A stretch of DNA of 64,000 nucleotides. Source: Paracoccus thiocyanatus (GTDB lineage Bacteria > Pseudomonadota > Alphaproteobacteria > Rhodobacterales > Rhodobacteraceae). The notes beneath the pieces were generated by a model. The model was not told the origin of the DNA, searched no databases, and saw nothing but the letters and a program-made list of their open reading frames with translations. Below, piece by piece: positions 18,073 through 27,161 of this stretch. The translations under genes were made by a program, and so were the position numbers. Positions within the stretch are counted from its first letter, which is position 1. The number at the start of each line of letters is the position of its first letter. The stretch lies in NCBI RefSeq assembly GCF_900156255.1, contig NZ_FTMK01000001.1, positions 62,001 to 126,000 on the forward strand. Direction: 5' to 3'.

Positions 18073-19115
18073 CGCAGCCGGCCGCTGTAGCGCACGCCGC
18101 TGCCGGGCGCGACATGGCCCAGGCGGATCACGGTTTCGCCCTGGTCGCGCAGCAGCGCTTCGATTTCCCCGGCGCGGTCGGCGGCGACGGCCAGCACCAT
18201 GCCGATGCCGCAGTTGAAGGTCTTGAGCATCTCGGCATCCGCGACCTGTCCGGCCTGGGCCAGCCAGTCGAAGACCGGCGGCAGGCTGAAGCTGTCGAGG
18301 TCGATTTCGGCCCCGAGCCCCTGGGGCAGGACGCGCGGCAGGTTTTCGGTCAGGCCGCCGCCGGTGATATGGGCGGCGGCATGCACGCCGCCCTGGCGGA
18401 TCGCGGCCAGCACCGGGCGCACGTAAAGCCGCGTGGGCGCCAGCAGCGCCTGGCCCAGCGTGCCGCCGGCAAAGGGCGCGGGGGCGGCCCAGTCGAGCCC
18501 TGCGTGTTCGGCCACCCGGCGCACCAGCGAGAAGCCGTTGGAATGCACCCCGTCCGAGGCAAGGCCCAGCAGCAGGTCGCCATCCGCAACCCCGGCCGGA
18601 AGCGCCGAGCCGCGTTCCATCGCGCCCACGGCAAAGCCCGCCAGGTCGAAATCGCCGCGCGCATACATGCCCGGCATTTCAGCGGTTTCGCCGCCGATCA
18701 GGGCGCAGCCGGAACGCCGGCAGCCCTCGGCGATGCCGTTGACGACTCGCGCCGCCTCGTCGACCGCAAGCTTGCCGGTTGCGAAATAATCCAGGAAGAA
18801 CAGCGGCTCGGCGCCCTGGCACACCAGGTCGTTCACGCACATGGCCACCAGGTCGATGCCCAGCCCGTCCAGTTCGCCCGTGTCGATGCCGATGCGCAGC
18901 TTGGTGCCCACGCCGTCGGTCGCGGCCACCAGCACCGGGTCGAGATAGCCGGCCGCCTTGAGGTCGAAGAGCGCGCCGAAACCGCCCAGCCCCTCCATCA
19001 CGCCGGGGCGGCGCGTGGCGGCGGCGGCGGGCTTGATCCGCTCGACCAGCGCATTGCCCGCGTCGATATCCACTCCGGCCTCGGCATAGGACAGGCCGCT
19101 CTTGCGCTCGGTCAT
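18069..19115 (-). CDS. purM: Phosphoribosylformylglycinamidine cyclo-ligase
   Basis: A 348-residue AIR synthetase, fifth step of purine synthesis. Core motifs are [20 protein letters not shown] at the N-terminus, [30 protein letters not shown] and [11 protein letters not shown]. The ATG at 19115 puts the family start [15 protein letters not shown] in place; the frame continues 37 codons upstream without similarity. It is the first gene of a purM-purN operon, divergent from the SARP-like regulator. Confidence 0.96.
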   Translation of the reverse strand: MTERKSGLSYAEAGVDIDAGNALVERIKPAAAATRRPGVMEGLGGFGALFDLKAAGYLDPVLVAATDGVGTKLRIGIDTGELDGLGIDLVAMCVNDLVCQGAEPLFFLDYFATGKLAVDEAARVVNGIAEGCRRSGCALIGGETAEMPGMYARGDFDLAGFAVGAMERGSALPAGVADGDLLLGLASDGVHSNGFSLVRRVAEHAGLDWAAPAPFAGGTLGQALLAPTRLYVRPVLAAIRQGGVHAAAHITGGGLTENLPRVLPQGLGAEIDLDSFSLPPVFDWLAQAGQVADAEMLKTFNCGIGMVLAVAADRAGEIEALLRDQGETVIRLGHVAPGSGVRYSGRLR

Positions 19116-19217
19116 CTTCAGGTTCCCCTTTGCTTTGCGTCCCGATAGCGCAGGTGCGGCGCACAGGCAATGATCGGCTGTGGCCGGCTGCGGCTGTTCG
19201 CGCGGGCGCCAAGGCAT

Positions 19218-19237
19218 TATGATCAATATGCGTCATA
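19218..19237. promoter_or_regulatory. Inverted repeat upstream of SARP-like gene
   Basis: TATGA (19218-19222) and TCATA (19233-19237) form a 5-10-5 inverted repeat in an AT-richer part of the 144-base gap between purM and the SARP-like gene, 22 bases before the latter's start. It may be an operator or part of its promoter. Weak evidence. Confidence 0.25.
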
Positions 19238-19259
19238 GCGAAGCCATGCGGCGAATCGA

Positions 19260-20843
19260 ATGCCAGCCACGCTGAGTCTGATGGGAACGGTGCGCCTGCG
19301 CGGCGCGGACGGGGCGGACCTGACCCCCCGCGGCCAGAAGGCGCGTGGCGCGCTGGCGCTTTTGGGCACCGCGCCCGACCTGCGGCTGAATCGCGCCCGG
19401 CTTCAGGACCTGCTGTGGAGCGAGCGCGGCCGGCAGCGCGGCTCGGACAGCCTGCGCCAGATGCTGCGCGAGCTGCGCACGGCGCTGGGGGCCGAAAAGG
19501 CCATCCTGCTGACCGGCGTGGGCTGGGTGGGGCTGGACCCCGAGCGGCTGCGCATCGACCTGACGGCGGTCTATGACGCCGGCGGGGCGCCGATCGAATT
19601 CGCCGCCGATCTTGATATTCCCGACCCGGAATTCGAAACCTGGCTGCGCGACATGCGTCTGAGGCTGACGCCGGAAAGCGACGGGCCAAGCGCCTTGCAG
19701 CCCTGGACGGCCCTGGCGCTTGCCGGCCGCGGCGAGAGCCTGGCGGCGGGCGGCTATGTGGTCGCCTTGCCGCCGGTCGAAAGCAATGGCGGGCGCGCCC
19801 ATGCCATCGGGGCGATGATCGTGAACGAGGCGGCGGCGCGCGCCTGCGAGATGATTCCGGCGGTGCTGGCCGACCGGGTCGGGGCGGGGACGGCGCGGAC
19901 CGGCATCCAGCTTAGCGCCATTTGCTATGCGGCGGGCGCGGATTGCGCGCTGATGGTGGCGATATGCGACATCGCGACGGGGGCGCGGTGCTGGACCCGG
20001 CGCTTTACCATCGGGGCGGCGGACGAAGCCGCGGCCATGCGCCATGCGGTTGCGCAGATCGCCGTGGCGTTGCTTGACCGGGCGCGGCGGACGGGTCCCG
20101 CGGCGCAGGTCCAGGTCTTTCCGGTCTGGGACGTGTTCAGCTATTCCCGCGAGCGGCTGGAGGCGGCCGACCGCGTCCTGGCCGGCTGGGCCCCCGAACG
20201 GCAAAGCGCGGTCGGCCTGGCCCTGCGGTCCTATTTGCGCAACACGCTGATCTGCGAGCGTCTGACCGACGACCCGGCCCGCTGCGCCGACGAGGCCGAG
20301 GCCCTGGCGCAGCGGGCCCGCGACCTGGCCCCGGCCCATCCGGTGGTGCTGGCCGTGGCCTCGCTTTCGGCGTCGGGGCGGCGCGACGCGGTGGGGGCGC
20401 TGGACCTGGCGCAGGCGGCCTGCCGCAACGATCCCGACAATGTGCTGGCCTGCCATGCGCTGTCGCAGGCGCTCAGCGATGTCGGCCGCGACCTTGAAGC
20501 GTTGGAGGCGACCGAGCGGGGCGCCCGCGGCGCATTGGCCGAACTGGCCCCGGCCTCGTGGCTGATGCGCCGTGCCGTGGTGCAGTTGCGCCTGGGCCGG
20601 TTGCACGACGCCGAAAATTCCGCTGCCGCCGCCTATGCCTTTGCCGCGGACAACCGATCCTCGCTGCGCTTTCTGGCGGCGTTGCGCTATCATCGGGGCG
20701 ATCTGGCGGGTGCGGCCCAGGCGTTGCGCTGTCTGCGCCGGATCGAGCCGGATTTCTCGCTGGAGCTGATGGCAGGGCCCGACTATCCGGTGGCGCCGCT
20801 GCGCATGGCCGGGCTGATGGGGATCACGGCGTCGGGCCTGTAA
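19260..20843 (+). CDS. SARP-type winged-helix / TolB-like / TPR protein
   Basis: A 527-residue protein without signal peptide or membrane helix. Residues 1-100 have the SARP/OmpR-like winged-helix pattern: a starting beta strand (LSLMGTVRLRG), then RARLQDLLWSERGRQRGSDS and SLRQMLRELR, which is the RxxLxxLLW...SLRQxLxxLR signature of AfsR/SARP regulators. Residues about 160-290 resemble the degenerate TolB-like/adenylate-cyclase-associated domain (VVALPPVES at the start, CDIATGARCWTRRF near the end). From about 330 to 510 are alanine-rich helical repeats with TPR-like spacing. This is the layout of HilA/CadC-like cytosolic regulators. It is convergent with the caspase-like gene. Target genes are unknown. 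Confidence 0.7.
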   Translation: MPATLSLMGTVRLRGADGADLTPRGQKARGALALLGTAPDLRLNRARLQDLLWSERGRQRGSDSLRQMLRELRTALGAEKAILLTGVGWVGLDPERLRIDLTAVYDAGGAPIEFAADLDIPDPEFETWLRDMRLRLTPESDGPSALQPWTALALAGRGESLAAGGYVVALPPVESNGGRAHAIGAMIVNEAAARACEMIPAVLADRVGAGTARTGIQLSAICYAAGADCALMVAICDIATGARCWTRRFTIGAADEAAAMRHAVAQIAVALLDRARRTGPAAQVQVFPVWDVFSYSRERLEAADRVLAGWAPERQSAVGLALRSYLRNTLICERLTDDPARCADEAEALAQRARDLAPAHPVVLAVASLSASGRRDAVGALDLAQAACRNDPDNVLACHALSQALSDVGRDLEALEATERGARGALAELAPASWLMRRAVVQLRLGRLHDAENSAAAAYAFAADNRSSLRFLAALRYHRGDLAGAAQALRCLRRIEPDFSLELMAGPDYPVAPLRMAGLMGITASGL

Positions 20844-20960
20844 CGCGCGCTGCCATCATGGCGCGACAGGCGGGATGGGCGCGGGCGGATGCGGGCATTG
20901 CAGCTTGCAGCCGGTCGAGAACCCGGAGACGGCTGCCTCCGCCTCCGGGCCACCGGATCG

Positions 20961-22622
20961 TCAGTCGCCCAGGTCGGACTGGATCCAGTAACGCTTGCGA
21001 AAGCCGCGCGCGCATTCGATCTCGATGCCCTGGCGGGCGACGAGGCGGGCGGTGTTGCTGCGGATTCCGTAGCCGATTTCCGTCGTGCCCGGCAGGATGC
21101 GCAGGTTGAGCGGCGCGGCCCCCCGCGCCGCCAGATCGCGCATCAGCCGCGCCGAATGCTGCGCCAGGATCCGGGGGATCGCCTGCGGTTCGGGTTCGGG
21201 CATGCCCTCGGGCCGCCTGGGCGGCGGCGGGTCGTCGGGCAGCCCGTGGCGATGGGCGCGGGGCGGCATCCGCTCGGCCACCCGGCGCAGGGTCGATTCG
21301 ATGCGCAGCACGGTGCCGTCCGGCCGCATCGCCAGCCGCAACCCGCCGGCATTGGGGGTCAGCACCGGAATGCCGTCGATGCTTTGGCGGAACTTCACGA
21401 TGATCTCGTCCAGGTTTTCCACCGGCGGCTGGTCCAGCCGCGACAGGCTGGCCGTCGCCGAAAGCGCCAGCGACACGCGGTCAAAGACAAGCTCGGTTCC
21501 CGCCGGCAGGAAGCCGTGCTGGCGCAGCGCATTGCGCGCGCGGCCGACCAGGGTGCGGCAGGGCGGTATCTCGCGCAGGCCGCGGCCCGGCCCGCAATCG
21601 CCAAGCTCCAGCAGGATGCGCCCCTCCGAGTCGCGCTGGAAGCGCAGCGCTCCGCGGGCCAGCGAAATCGCGCCCTGCGCATCGGTGGCGGCCAGCGCCG
21701 CATCCAGCCCCAGGCGCGACATCACCGATTGAACCAGATGGCGATCCTGCGCCACCGGCACCAGCCGGACTGCGGAAAACTCGGCCGGCGGCTCGGTCAG
21801 CGTGGGCGCGCGCTGGTGGACGGCGGCCGGCGCATGCCAGCGCCAGGCCCAGCCCTGTGCGCTGCCGCATTCTGCCCGAAAGCGGCGCTCGGAAAACAGC
21901 ATGGCCAGCGCCGCTTCCGGGGTGGGGCCACAGGCGCAGGCGACCGGGCTTTGGTCGGGCGCGATGTCCCAGGCCCCGTCCAGCCAGGATTGCGCAAAGG
22001 GCTTGCCCATCTGCCAGTGGCGCCAGAAATTCGCGCCGTAGCGGCCGGAATCCCAGCAGATCGAATCAAAGCCGAACAGCATCCGCAACCCGTGATTGGC
22101 CCTGGCCCAGCTATGAAGCGGGTTCGTGCCCGGCCCCACCCGCAGCCCCTGGCTGGTCGACCAGAACAGATAGCGCAACGCATCGGTGCCCAGCCGCATC
22201 CGCTCGGATGTCAGGCAGGCATCCGTCCCGGTCCAAAGCGCGCCCATCGGCAGGTGAAAGACCCCGTCGTCACCCATCCGGCCATGGCCGGCGTGGTAAA
22301 AGACGCGCACCGAATCCATGTCGCGGCCGGGCGCGTGCTGCACGGGCTGGCGGTCATAGATCCAGGACTTGACCGCCCCGTCGCGGCGCCAGAAATCCGG
22401 CGCGGCAAAGCGGTCCACCGCATCCAGAAACCCGCCCGCATCGCGATGCGCGGCATGCAGCGCCCCGGCGGCGCGATAGGTCTCGATACTGCAAGCGCCG
22501 TAAAGGCTGGCGGGGCCGGCCGCCCGCGAGGGGCCGGTCGCGGCATCCATGGCCGGATCCGGCGGCAGGGCCAGGGCCGGCGGCATGTCGTATTCGGGCC
22601 AAGGTCGGGGGAGATCTTCCAT
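20961..22622 (-). CDS. DUF6345-like protein with caspase-like His-Gly/Cys pattern
   Basis: A 553-residue protein with no signal peptide or membrane helix. Residues about 40-265 match what I recall as DUF6345: YGACSIETYR, then VRVFYHAGHGRM (His110 and His113-Gly114), then MLFGFDSICWDSGRYG with Cys189 after a hydrophobic strand. A hydrophobic strand ending in His-Gly followed some 75 residues later by a strand ending at Cys is the arrangement of clan CD peptidases (caspases, gingipains). Residues 411-440 (FRQSIDGIPV, then GLRLAMRPDGTV) look like the FTP/PepSY propeptide motif of secreted proteases. The last 50 residues are basic and Arg-rich. The fold is inferred from motifs only. Neighbours (convergent SARP-like gene, bhcR in the same direction behind a 186-base gap) give no functional clue. 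Confidence 0.6.
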   Translation of the reverse strand: MEDLPRPWPEYDMPPALALPPDPAMDAATGPSRAAGPASLYGACSIETYRAAGALHAAHRDAGGFLDAVDRFAAPDFWRRDGAVKSWIYDRQPVQHAPGRDMDSVRVFYHAGHGRMGDDGVFHLPMGALWTGTDACLTSERMRLGTDALRYLFWSTSQGLRVGPGTNPLHSWARANHGLRMLFGFDSICWDSGRYGANFWRHWQMGKPFAQSWLDGAWDIAPDQSPVACACGPTPEAALAMLFSERRFRAECGSAQGWAWRWHAPAAVHQRAPTLTEPPAEFSAVRLVPVAQDRHLVQSVMSRLGLDAALAATDAQGAISLARGALRFQRDSEGRILLELGDCGPGRGLREIPPCRTLVGRARNALRQHGFLPAGTELVFDRVSLALSATASLSRLDQPPVENLDEIIVKFRQSIDGIPVLTPNAGGLRLAMRPDGTVLRIESTLRRVAERMPPRAHRHGLPDDPPPPRRPEGMPEPEPQAIPRILAQHSARLMRDLAARGAAPLNLRILPGTTEIGYGIRSNTARLVARQGIEIECARGFRKRYWIQSDLGD

Positions 22623-22808
22623 GCCGTAAGCTCCTTGCAGGACAGCCGGGCCGGTGGACCCAGGCGAGGATGCGGTAAGATGTCACAGGAAGGCTATTTT
22701 GAGCGGCGTGAACTGAACGTGAATCGGCGGTTAACGCGCACTCGACCGGCAAGAAGGCGGATTTTACAGGCGGAATCCGCGCCGACCGTCCGGTGCGGCC
22801 GAATCAAG

Positions 22809-23648
22809 TCAAGTCCCGTCGCGCGGGGCCGGGTCCGGCGCCATGCCAAAGGACAGCGCCCGCGCCGCCTCGATCACCGCCTGCGACATGGAGGCCAGCC
22901 GCGCGTCCGACATGCGCAGGCTGGGGCCGGAAACCGAAATGCCCGCCGCAGCCTCGCCCCCCAGGTCGAAGATCGGCGCGGCGATGCAGCGCATCCCCGG
23001 CGTGCGCTCTTCATTGTCCAGCGCATAGCCGCGCGCCCGGATCCGGACTAGATCCTGGACCAGCGCCTGCGGGTCGGTCAGCGTGGTCGGGGTGAACCGT
23101 TCCAGCGCCATGCCGGCGATCATGCGTTTCAGGTCCGCCGGCGGCGCATGGGCCAAAAGCGCCTTGCCGATCCCCGAGGCATGCAGCGCCGACCGTGTGC
23201 CGGGCGGAAAGAAGGCGCGGATCGTCTCATGCGTTTCGGCCTGGCTCAGGAACAGCACCGCATCGCCGTTCAGGATGCCCAGGTTCGCCGTCTCGCCCGT
23301 CTGCTCCATCAGCCGGCGCAAGAGCGGCCGCGCCCGCTCGACCAGGCCCGAGCGGCGCATGAAGGCCGAGCCGTGGCGAAAGGCCGTCGGCCCGACATGC
23401 CAAGCCTGGGTCTGGCTGTCGCTTTCCGCCACGCCGCGCGCCGCCAGCGTCACCAGCACCCGATGCACGGTCGAAGGCGCCATCCCAAGCCGCTGCGCGA
23501 TCTCGGTCAAGGTCAAGCCGCTGGACACGGCGATCAGGTCAAGGATGTCAAGCGCCCGATCCAGCGCCCGGATGCCGCCCGAATCCTCGGCATTCGGGCC
23601 GCCCGCCCGACCCCTGGGACGGCCTCTTTTGCGAATCTGCACCGACAT
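22809..23648 (-). CDS. bhcR: IclR family regulator BhcR
   Basis: A 279-residue IclR-type regulator: basic N-terminus, helix-turn-helix at about 27-85 (ALDRALDILDLIA, LTEIAQRLGMAPSTVHRVL) and an effector domain with HASGIGKALLA and GYALDNEERTPGMRCIAAPI. It is divergent from bhcABCD. In Paracoccus the regulator at this position, BhcR, senses glyoxylate and controls the beta-hydroxyaspartate cycle genes (established for P. denitrificans). Identification here rests on family plus position. Inverted repeats suited to an IclR dimer lie in the 184-base intergenic region. Confidence 0.93.
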   Translation of the reverse strand: MSVQIRKRGRPRGRAGGPNAEDSGGIRALDRALDILDLIAVSSGLTLTEIAQRLGMAPSTVHRVLVTLAARGVAESDSQTQAWHVGPTAFRHGSAFMRRSGLVERARPLLRRLMEQTGETANLGILNGDAVLFLSQAETHETIRAFFPPGTRSALHASGIGKALLAHAPPADLKRMIAGMALERFTPTTLTDPQALVQDLVRIRARGYALDNEERTPGMRCIAAPIFDLGGEAAAGISVSGPSLRMSDARLASMSQAVIEAARALSFGMAPDPAPRDGT

Positions 23649-23674
23649 TCAATTTTTCCTTTCGACTTGTTTCT

Positions 23675-23691
23675 GGATTTCTTGAAAATCC
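23675..23691. promoter_or_regulatory. Candidate BhcR operator 1
   Basis: GGATTT, five bases, AAATCC form a perfect 6-5-6 inverted repeat 27 bases upstream of the bhcR start, in AT-rich DNA. The size fits an IclR-type dimer site and would suit autoregulation. Binding is inferred. Confidence 0.4.
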
Positions 23692-23764
23692 TGTTTTCGC
23701 TTTGGAAAAGGCCAACAGGCTGATTCCTCTTACGTTTAGGATACTTTTCCGCGATTGCGAAATG

Positions 23765-23777
23765 TTTTTCAGAAAAA
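23765..23777. promoter_or_regulatory. Candidate BhcR operator 2
   Basis: TTTTTC-A-GAAAAA is a perfect 6-1-6 palindrome lying directly upstream of the proposed -35 box of bhcA. The location suits a regulator contacting RNA polymerase. Inferred from symmetry and position. Confidence 0.45.
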
Positions 23778-23813
23778 TTGCATCAGTGGACAGCAAAACG
23801 TAGCCTGGTCCAC
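23778..23813 (+). promoter_or_regulatory. Candidate bhcA promoter with overlapping inverted repeat
   Basis: TTGCAT (23778-23783) and TAGCCT (23801-23806) are separated by 17 bases and resemble -35 and -10 boxes. GTGGAC (23786-23791) and GTCCAC (23808-23813) form a perfect inverted repeat spanning the spacer and the -10 region. The bhcA start codon follows at 23833 after a strong AGGAGG. Confidence 0.4.
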
Positions 23814-23832
23814 AAGCGCAGGAGGAATTGCC

Positions 23833-25023
23833 ATGACCAGTCAGAACCCGATCTTTATCCCCGGCCCGACCAACATCCCCGAGGAGATGCGCAAGGCCGT
23901 GGACATGCCCACCATCGACCACCGCTCGCCGGTGTTCGGCCGGATGCTGCACCCGGCGCTGGAGGGGGTAAAGAAAGTCCTCAAATCGACGCAGGCACAG
24001 GTTTTCCTGTTCCCCTCGACCGGGACCGGCGGCTGGGAAACCGCGATCACCAACACGCTGTCGCCCGGCGACAAGGTGCTGGCGGCGCGCAACGGCATGT
24101 TCAGCCATCGCTGGATCGACATGTGCCAGCGCCACGGGCTGGACGTGACCTTTGTCGAAACCCCCTGGGGCGAAGGCATCCCCGCCGACCGTTTCGAGGA
24201 AATCCTGACCGCCGACAAGGGCCACGAGATCCGCGCCGTGCTGGCCACGCATAACGAGACCGCGACCGGGGTGAAATCCGACATCGCCGCCGTCCGCCGC
24301 GCGCTGGACGCGGCCAAGCACCCGGCCATGCTGTTCGTGGACGGCGTTTCCTCGATCGGGTCGATGGATTTCCGCATGGACGAATGGGGCGTCGATATCG
24401 CCGTCACCGGCAGCCAAAAGGGCTTCATGCTGCCGCCGGGCCTGGCCATCCTGGGCTTTTCGCCCAAGGCCATGGCGGCGGTCGAAAGCGCCCGCCTGCC
24501 GCGCACCTTCTTCGACATCGGCGACATGGGCGAAGGCTACGCCCGCAACGGCTATCCCTATACGCCTCCGGTCGGGCTGATCAACGGGCTGAACGCCAGT
24601 TGCGAGCGCATCCTGGCCGAGGGGCTGGAGAACGTCTTTGCCCGCCACCACCGCATCGCCGGCGGCGTGCGCGCCGCGGTCGGGGCCTGGGGGCTGAAGC
24701 TTTGCGCCGCCCGCCCCGAGCTTTATTCCGACAGCGTCAGCGCCATCCGCGTCCCGGAAGGTTTCGACGCCAACCTGATCGTCTCCCATGCGCTGGACAC
24801 CTATGACATGGCCTTTGGCACCGGCTTGGGCCAGGTCGCGGGCAAGGTGTTCCGCATCGGCCACCTGGGCAGCCTGACCGATGCCATGGCCTTGGCGGGG
24901 CTGGCCACGGCCGAGATGGTGATGGCCGATCTGGGCCTGCCGATCCGGCTTGGCTCGGGCGTCGCCGCCGCGCAGGACCATTACCGCCAGACCACCGCCG
25001 CGGCGCTGAAAAAGGCCGCCTGA
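23833..25023 (+). CDS. bhcA: L-aspartate:glyoxylate aminotransferase BhcA
   Basis: A 396-residue fold-type I PLP enzyme of the serine/alanine-glyoxylate aminotransferase family. The N-terminus FIPGPTNIPEEM, the STGTGGWETAITN loop, FVDGVSSIGSMDF and the PLP lysine Lys196 in TGSQKGFMLPPG are visible. In the beta-hydroxyaspartate cycle it transaminates glyoxylate to glycine with aspartate as donor. The start at 23833 is fixed by GGAGGAATTGCC just before it. First gene of bhcABCD; bhcB follows after three bases. Assignment over an ordinary serine-glyoxylate transaminase rests on the complete bhc neighbourhood. Confidence 0.95.
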   Translation: MTSQNPIFIPGPTNIPEEMRKAVDMPTIDHRSPVFGRMLHPALEGVKKVLKSTQAQVFLFPSTGTGGWETAITNTLSPGDKVLAARNGMFSHRWIDMCQRHGLDVTFVETPWGEGIPADRFEEILTADKGHEIRAVLATHNETATGVKSDIAAVRRALDAAKHPAMLFVDGVSSIGSMDFRMDEWGVDIAVTGSQKGFMLPPGLAILGFSPKAMAAVESARLPRTFFDIGDMGEGYARNGYPYTPPVGLINGLNASCERILAEGLENVFARHHRIAGGVRAAVGAWGLKLCAARPELYSDSVSAIRVPEGFDANLIVSHALDTYDMAFGTGLGQVAGKVFRIGHLGSLTDAMALAGLATAEMVMADLGLPIRLGSGVAAAQDHYRQTTAAALKKAA

Positions 25024-25026
25024 GGG

Positions 25027-25986
25027 ATGAAGGACGCCATGTATATCCCGACCTATCAGGACATGCTGGCCGCGCATGAGCGCATCAAGCCGCATATCCG
25101 GCGCACGCCCGTCCGGGTCTCGGACTATCTGAACGAGCTTTCCGGCGCGCAGCTATTCTTCAAATGCGAGAATTTCCAGGAGCCGGGGGCCTTCAAGGTC
25201 CGCGGCGCCGCCAACGCGGTCTTCGGCCTGGACGATGCGCAGGCGGCCAAGGGCGTGGCCACCCATTCCAGCGGCAACCATGCGTCCTGCCTGTCCTATG
25301 CGGCGATGCTGCGCGGCATTCCCTGCAACGTGGTCATGCCGCGCACCGCGCCGCAGGCCAAGAAGGACACCGTGCGGCGCTATGGCGGCGTCATCACCGA
25401 ATGCGAGCCCTCGACCAGCTCGCGCGAGGAAACCTTTGCCAAGGTGCAGGCCCAGACCGGGGGCGATTTCGTCCATCCCTATAACGACCCGCGGGTGATC
25501 GCCGGCCAAGGCACCTGCGCGCGTGAGTTCATCGAGCAGGTGGACGGGCTGGACGCCGTGGTCGCGCCGATTGGCGGCGGCGGCATGATCTCGGGCACCT
25601 GCCTGACGCTGGCGACGCTGGCGCCCGAAGTGCAGGTGATTGCGGCCGAACCCGAACAGGCCGACGACGCCTATCGCAGCTTCAAGGCCGGCCATATCAT
25701 CGCCGACGATGCGCCCAAGACCGTCGCCGACGGGCTTCTGGTGCCGCTGAAAGATCTGACCTGGCATTTCGTCCAGAACCACGTCAGCGAGATCTACACC
25801 GCCTCGGACGCCGAGATCGTCGATGCGATGAAACTGGCCTGGAAGCATCTGCGCGTGGTGCTGGAACCCAGCAGCGCCGTGCCGGCGGCCGTTATCCTGA
25901 AGAACCCCCAAGCTTTTGCCGGCAAGCGCGTCGGCATCATCGTCACCGGCGGCAATGTCGATCTTGACAAGCTGCCCTGGATCTAA
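25027..25986 (+). CDS. bhcB: Beta-hydroxyaspartate dehydratase BhcB
   Basis: A 319-residue fold-type II PLP enzyme of the threonine/serine dehydratase family. The PLP lysine is Lys57 in EPGAFKVRGAANA, followed by HSSGNHA, the GGGGMISG phosphate loop and a C-terminal VTGGNVD. It lacks a regulatory ACT domain. In the cycle it removes water from erythro-beta-hydroxyaspartate to give iminosuccinate. Position between bhcA and bhcC separates it from a generic threonine dehydratase. Confidence 0.94.
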   Translation: MKDAMYIPTYQDMLAAHERIKPHIRRTPVRVSDYLNELSGAQLFFKCENFQEPGAFKVRGAANAVFGLDDAQAAKGVATHSSGNHASCLSYAAMLRGIPCNVVMPRTAPQAKKDTVRRYGGVITECEPSTSSREETFAKVQAQTGGDFVHPYNDPRVIAGQGTCAREFIEQVDGLDAVVAPIGGGGMISGTCLTLATLAPEVQVIAAEPEQADDAYRSFKAGHIIADDAPKTVADGLLVPLKDLTWHFVQNHVSEIYTASDAEIVDAMKLAWKHLRVVLEPSSAVPAAVILKNPQAFAGKRVGIIVTGGNVDLDKLPWI

Positions 25987-25997
25987 GGAGCATTCCC

Positions 25998-27161
25998 ATG
26001 AACGCGAAAGCGGATTTCGCCGGCTACGAGGTCGGCTATGACATCCCCGCCCTGCCCGGCATGGACGAAAGGGACATCCAGACGCCCTGCCTGATCCTGG
26101 ACCTGGACGCGCTGGAGCGGAACATCAAGAAGATGGGCGATTATGCCAAGGCGCATGGCATGCGCCACCGCAGCCACGGCAAGATGCACAAATCGGTGGA
26201 TGTGCAGAAATTGCAGGAAAGCCTGGGCGGTTCGGTCGGCGTCTGCTGCCAGAAGGTCAGCGAGGCCGAGGTCTTTGCCCGCGGCGGCATCAAGGACGTG
26301 CTGGTCACGAACGAAGTGCGCGACCCGGCCAAGATCGACCGGCTGGCCCGCCTGCCCAAGCTGGGCGCGACCGTGACGGTCTGCGTCGACGACGTGGCCA
26401 ACATCGCCGACCTGTCGGCGGCGGCGCAACGGCATGGCACCGAACTGGGCATCTTTGTCGAGATCGACTGCGGCGCGGGCCGCTGCGGCGTGACCACCAA
26501 AGAAGCCGTGGTGGAAATCGCCAAGGCCGCCGATGCCGCCCCGAACCTGAGCTTCAAGGGCATCCAGGCCTATCAGGGTGCGATGCAGCACATGGACAGC
26601 TTCGAGGATCGCAAGGCCAAGCTGGACGCCGCCATCGCCCAGGTGAAAGAAGCCGTCGCGGCGCTAGAGGCCGAGGGGCTCAAGCCCGAATACGTGTCGG
26701 GCGGCGGCACGGGGTCTTATTATTTCGAAAGCAATTCGGGGGTTTACAACGAATTGCAATGCGGCAGCTATGCCTTCATGGATGCCGATTACGGCCGCAT
26801 CCACGATGCCGAGGGCAAGCGCATCGACCAGGGCGAATGGGAAAACGCGCTGTTCATCCTGACCTCGGTCATGAGCCACGCCAAGCCGCATCTGGCAGTG
26901 GTCGATGCGGGGCTGAAGGCGCAATCCGTCGATAGCGGCCTGCCCTTCATCTATGGCCGCGATGATGTGAAATACATCAAGTGCAGCGACGAGCATGGCG
27001 TGGTCGAGGACAAGGACGGCGTGCTGAAGGTCAACGACAAGCTGCGGCTGGTGCCCGGCCATTGCGACCCGACCTGCAACGTCCACGACTGGTATGTGGG
27101 CGTCAGGAACGGCAAGGTCGAGGTGGTCTGGCCGGTCTCGGCCCGCGGAAAGGCCTATTGA
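25998..27161 (+). CDS. bhcC: Beta-hydroxyaspartate aldolase BhcC
   Basis: A 387-residue fold-type III PLP enzyme of the D-threonine aldolase family. It has the ERDIQTPCLILDLDALERNI entry strand, the PLP lysine Lys62 in RSHGKMHK, and the metal-binding C-terminal region ending DEHGVV...GHCDPTCNVHDWYV, where the His and Cys bind a divalent metal. In the cycle it condenses glycine with a second glyoxylate to form beta-hydroxyaspartate. Its stop codon shares one base with the bhcD start (TGATG), so the pair is translationally coupled. Confidence 0.95.
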   Translation: MNAKADFAGYEVGYDIPALPGMDERDIQTPCLILDLDALERNIKKMGDYAKAHGMRHRSHGKMHKSVDVQKLQESLGGSVGVCCQKVSEAEVFARGGIKDVLVTNEVRDPAKIDRLARLPKLGATVTVCVDDVANIADLSAAAQRHGTELGIFVEIDCGAGRCGVTTKEAVVEIAKAADAAPNLSFKGIQAYQGAMQHMDSFEDRKAKLDAAIAQVKEAVAALEAEGLKPEYVSGGGTGSYYFESNSGVYNELQCGSYAFMDADYGRIHDAEGKRIDQGEWENALFILTSVMSHAKPHLAVVDAGLKAQSVDSGLPFIYGRDDVKYIKCSDEHGVVEDKDGVLKVNDKLRLVPGHCDPTCNVHDWYVGVRNGKVEVVWPVSARGKAY

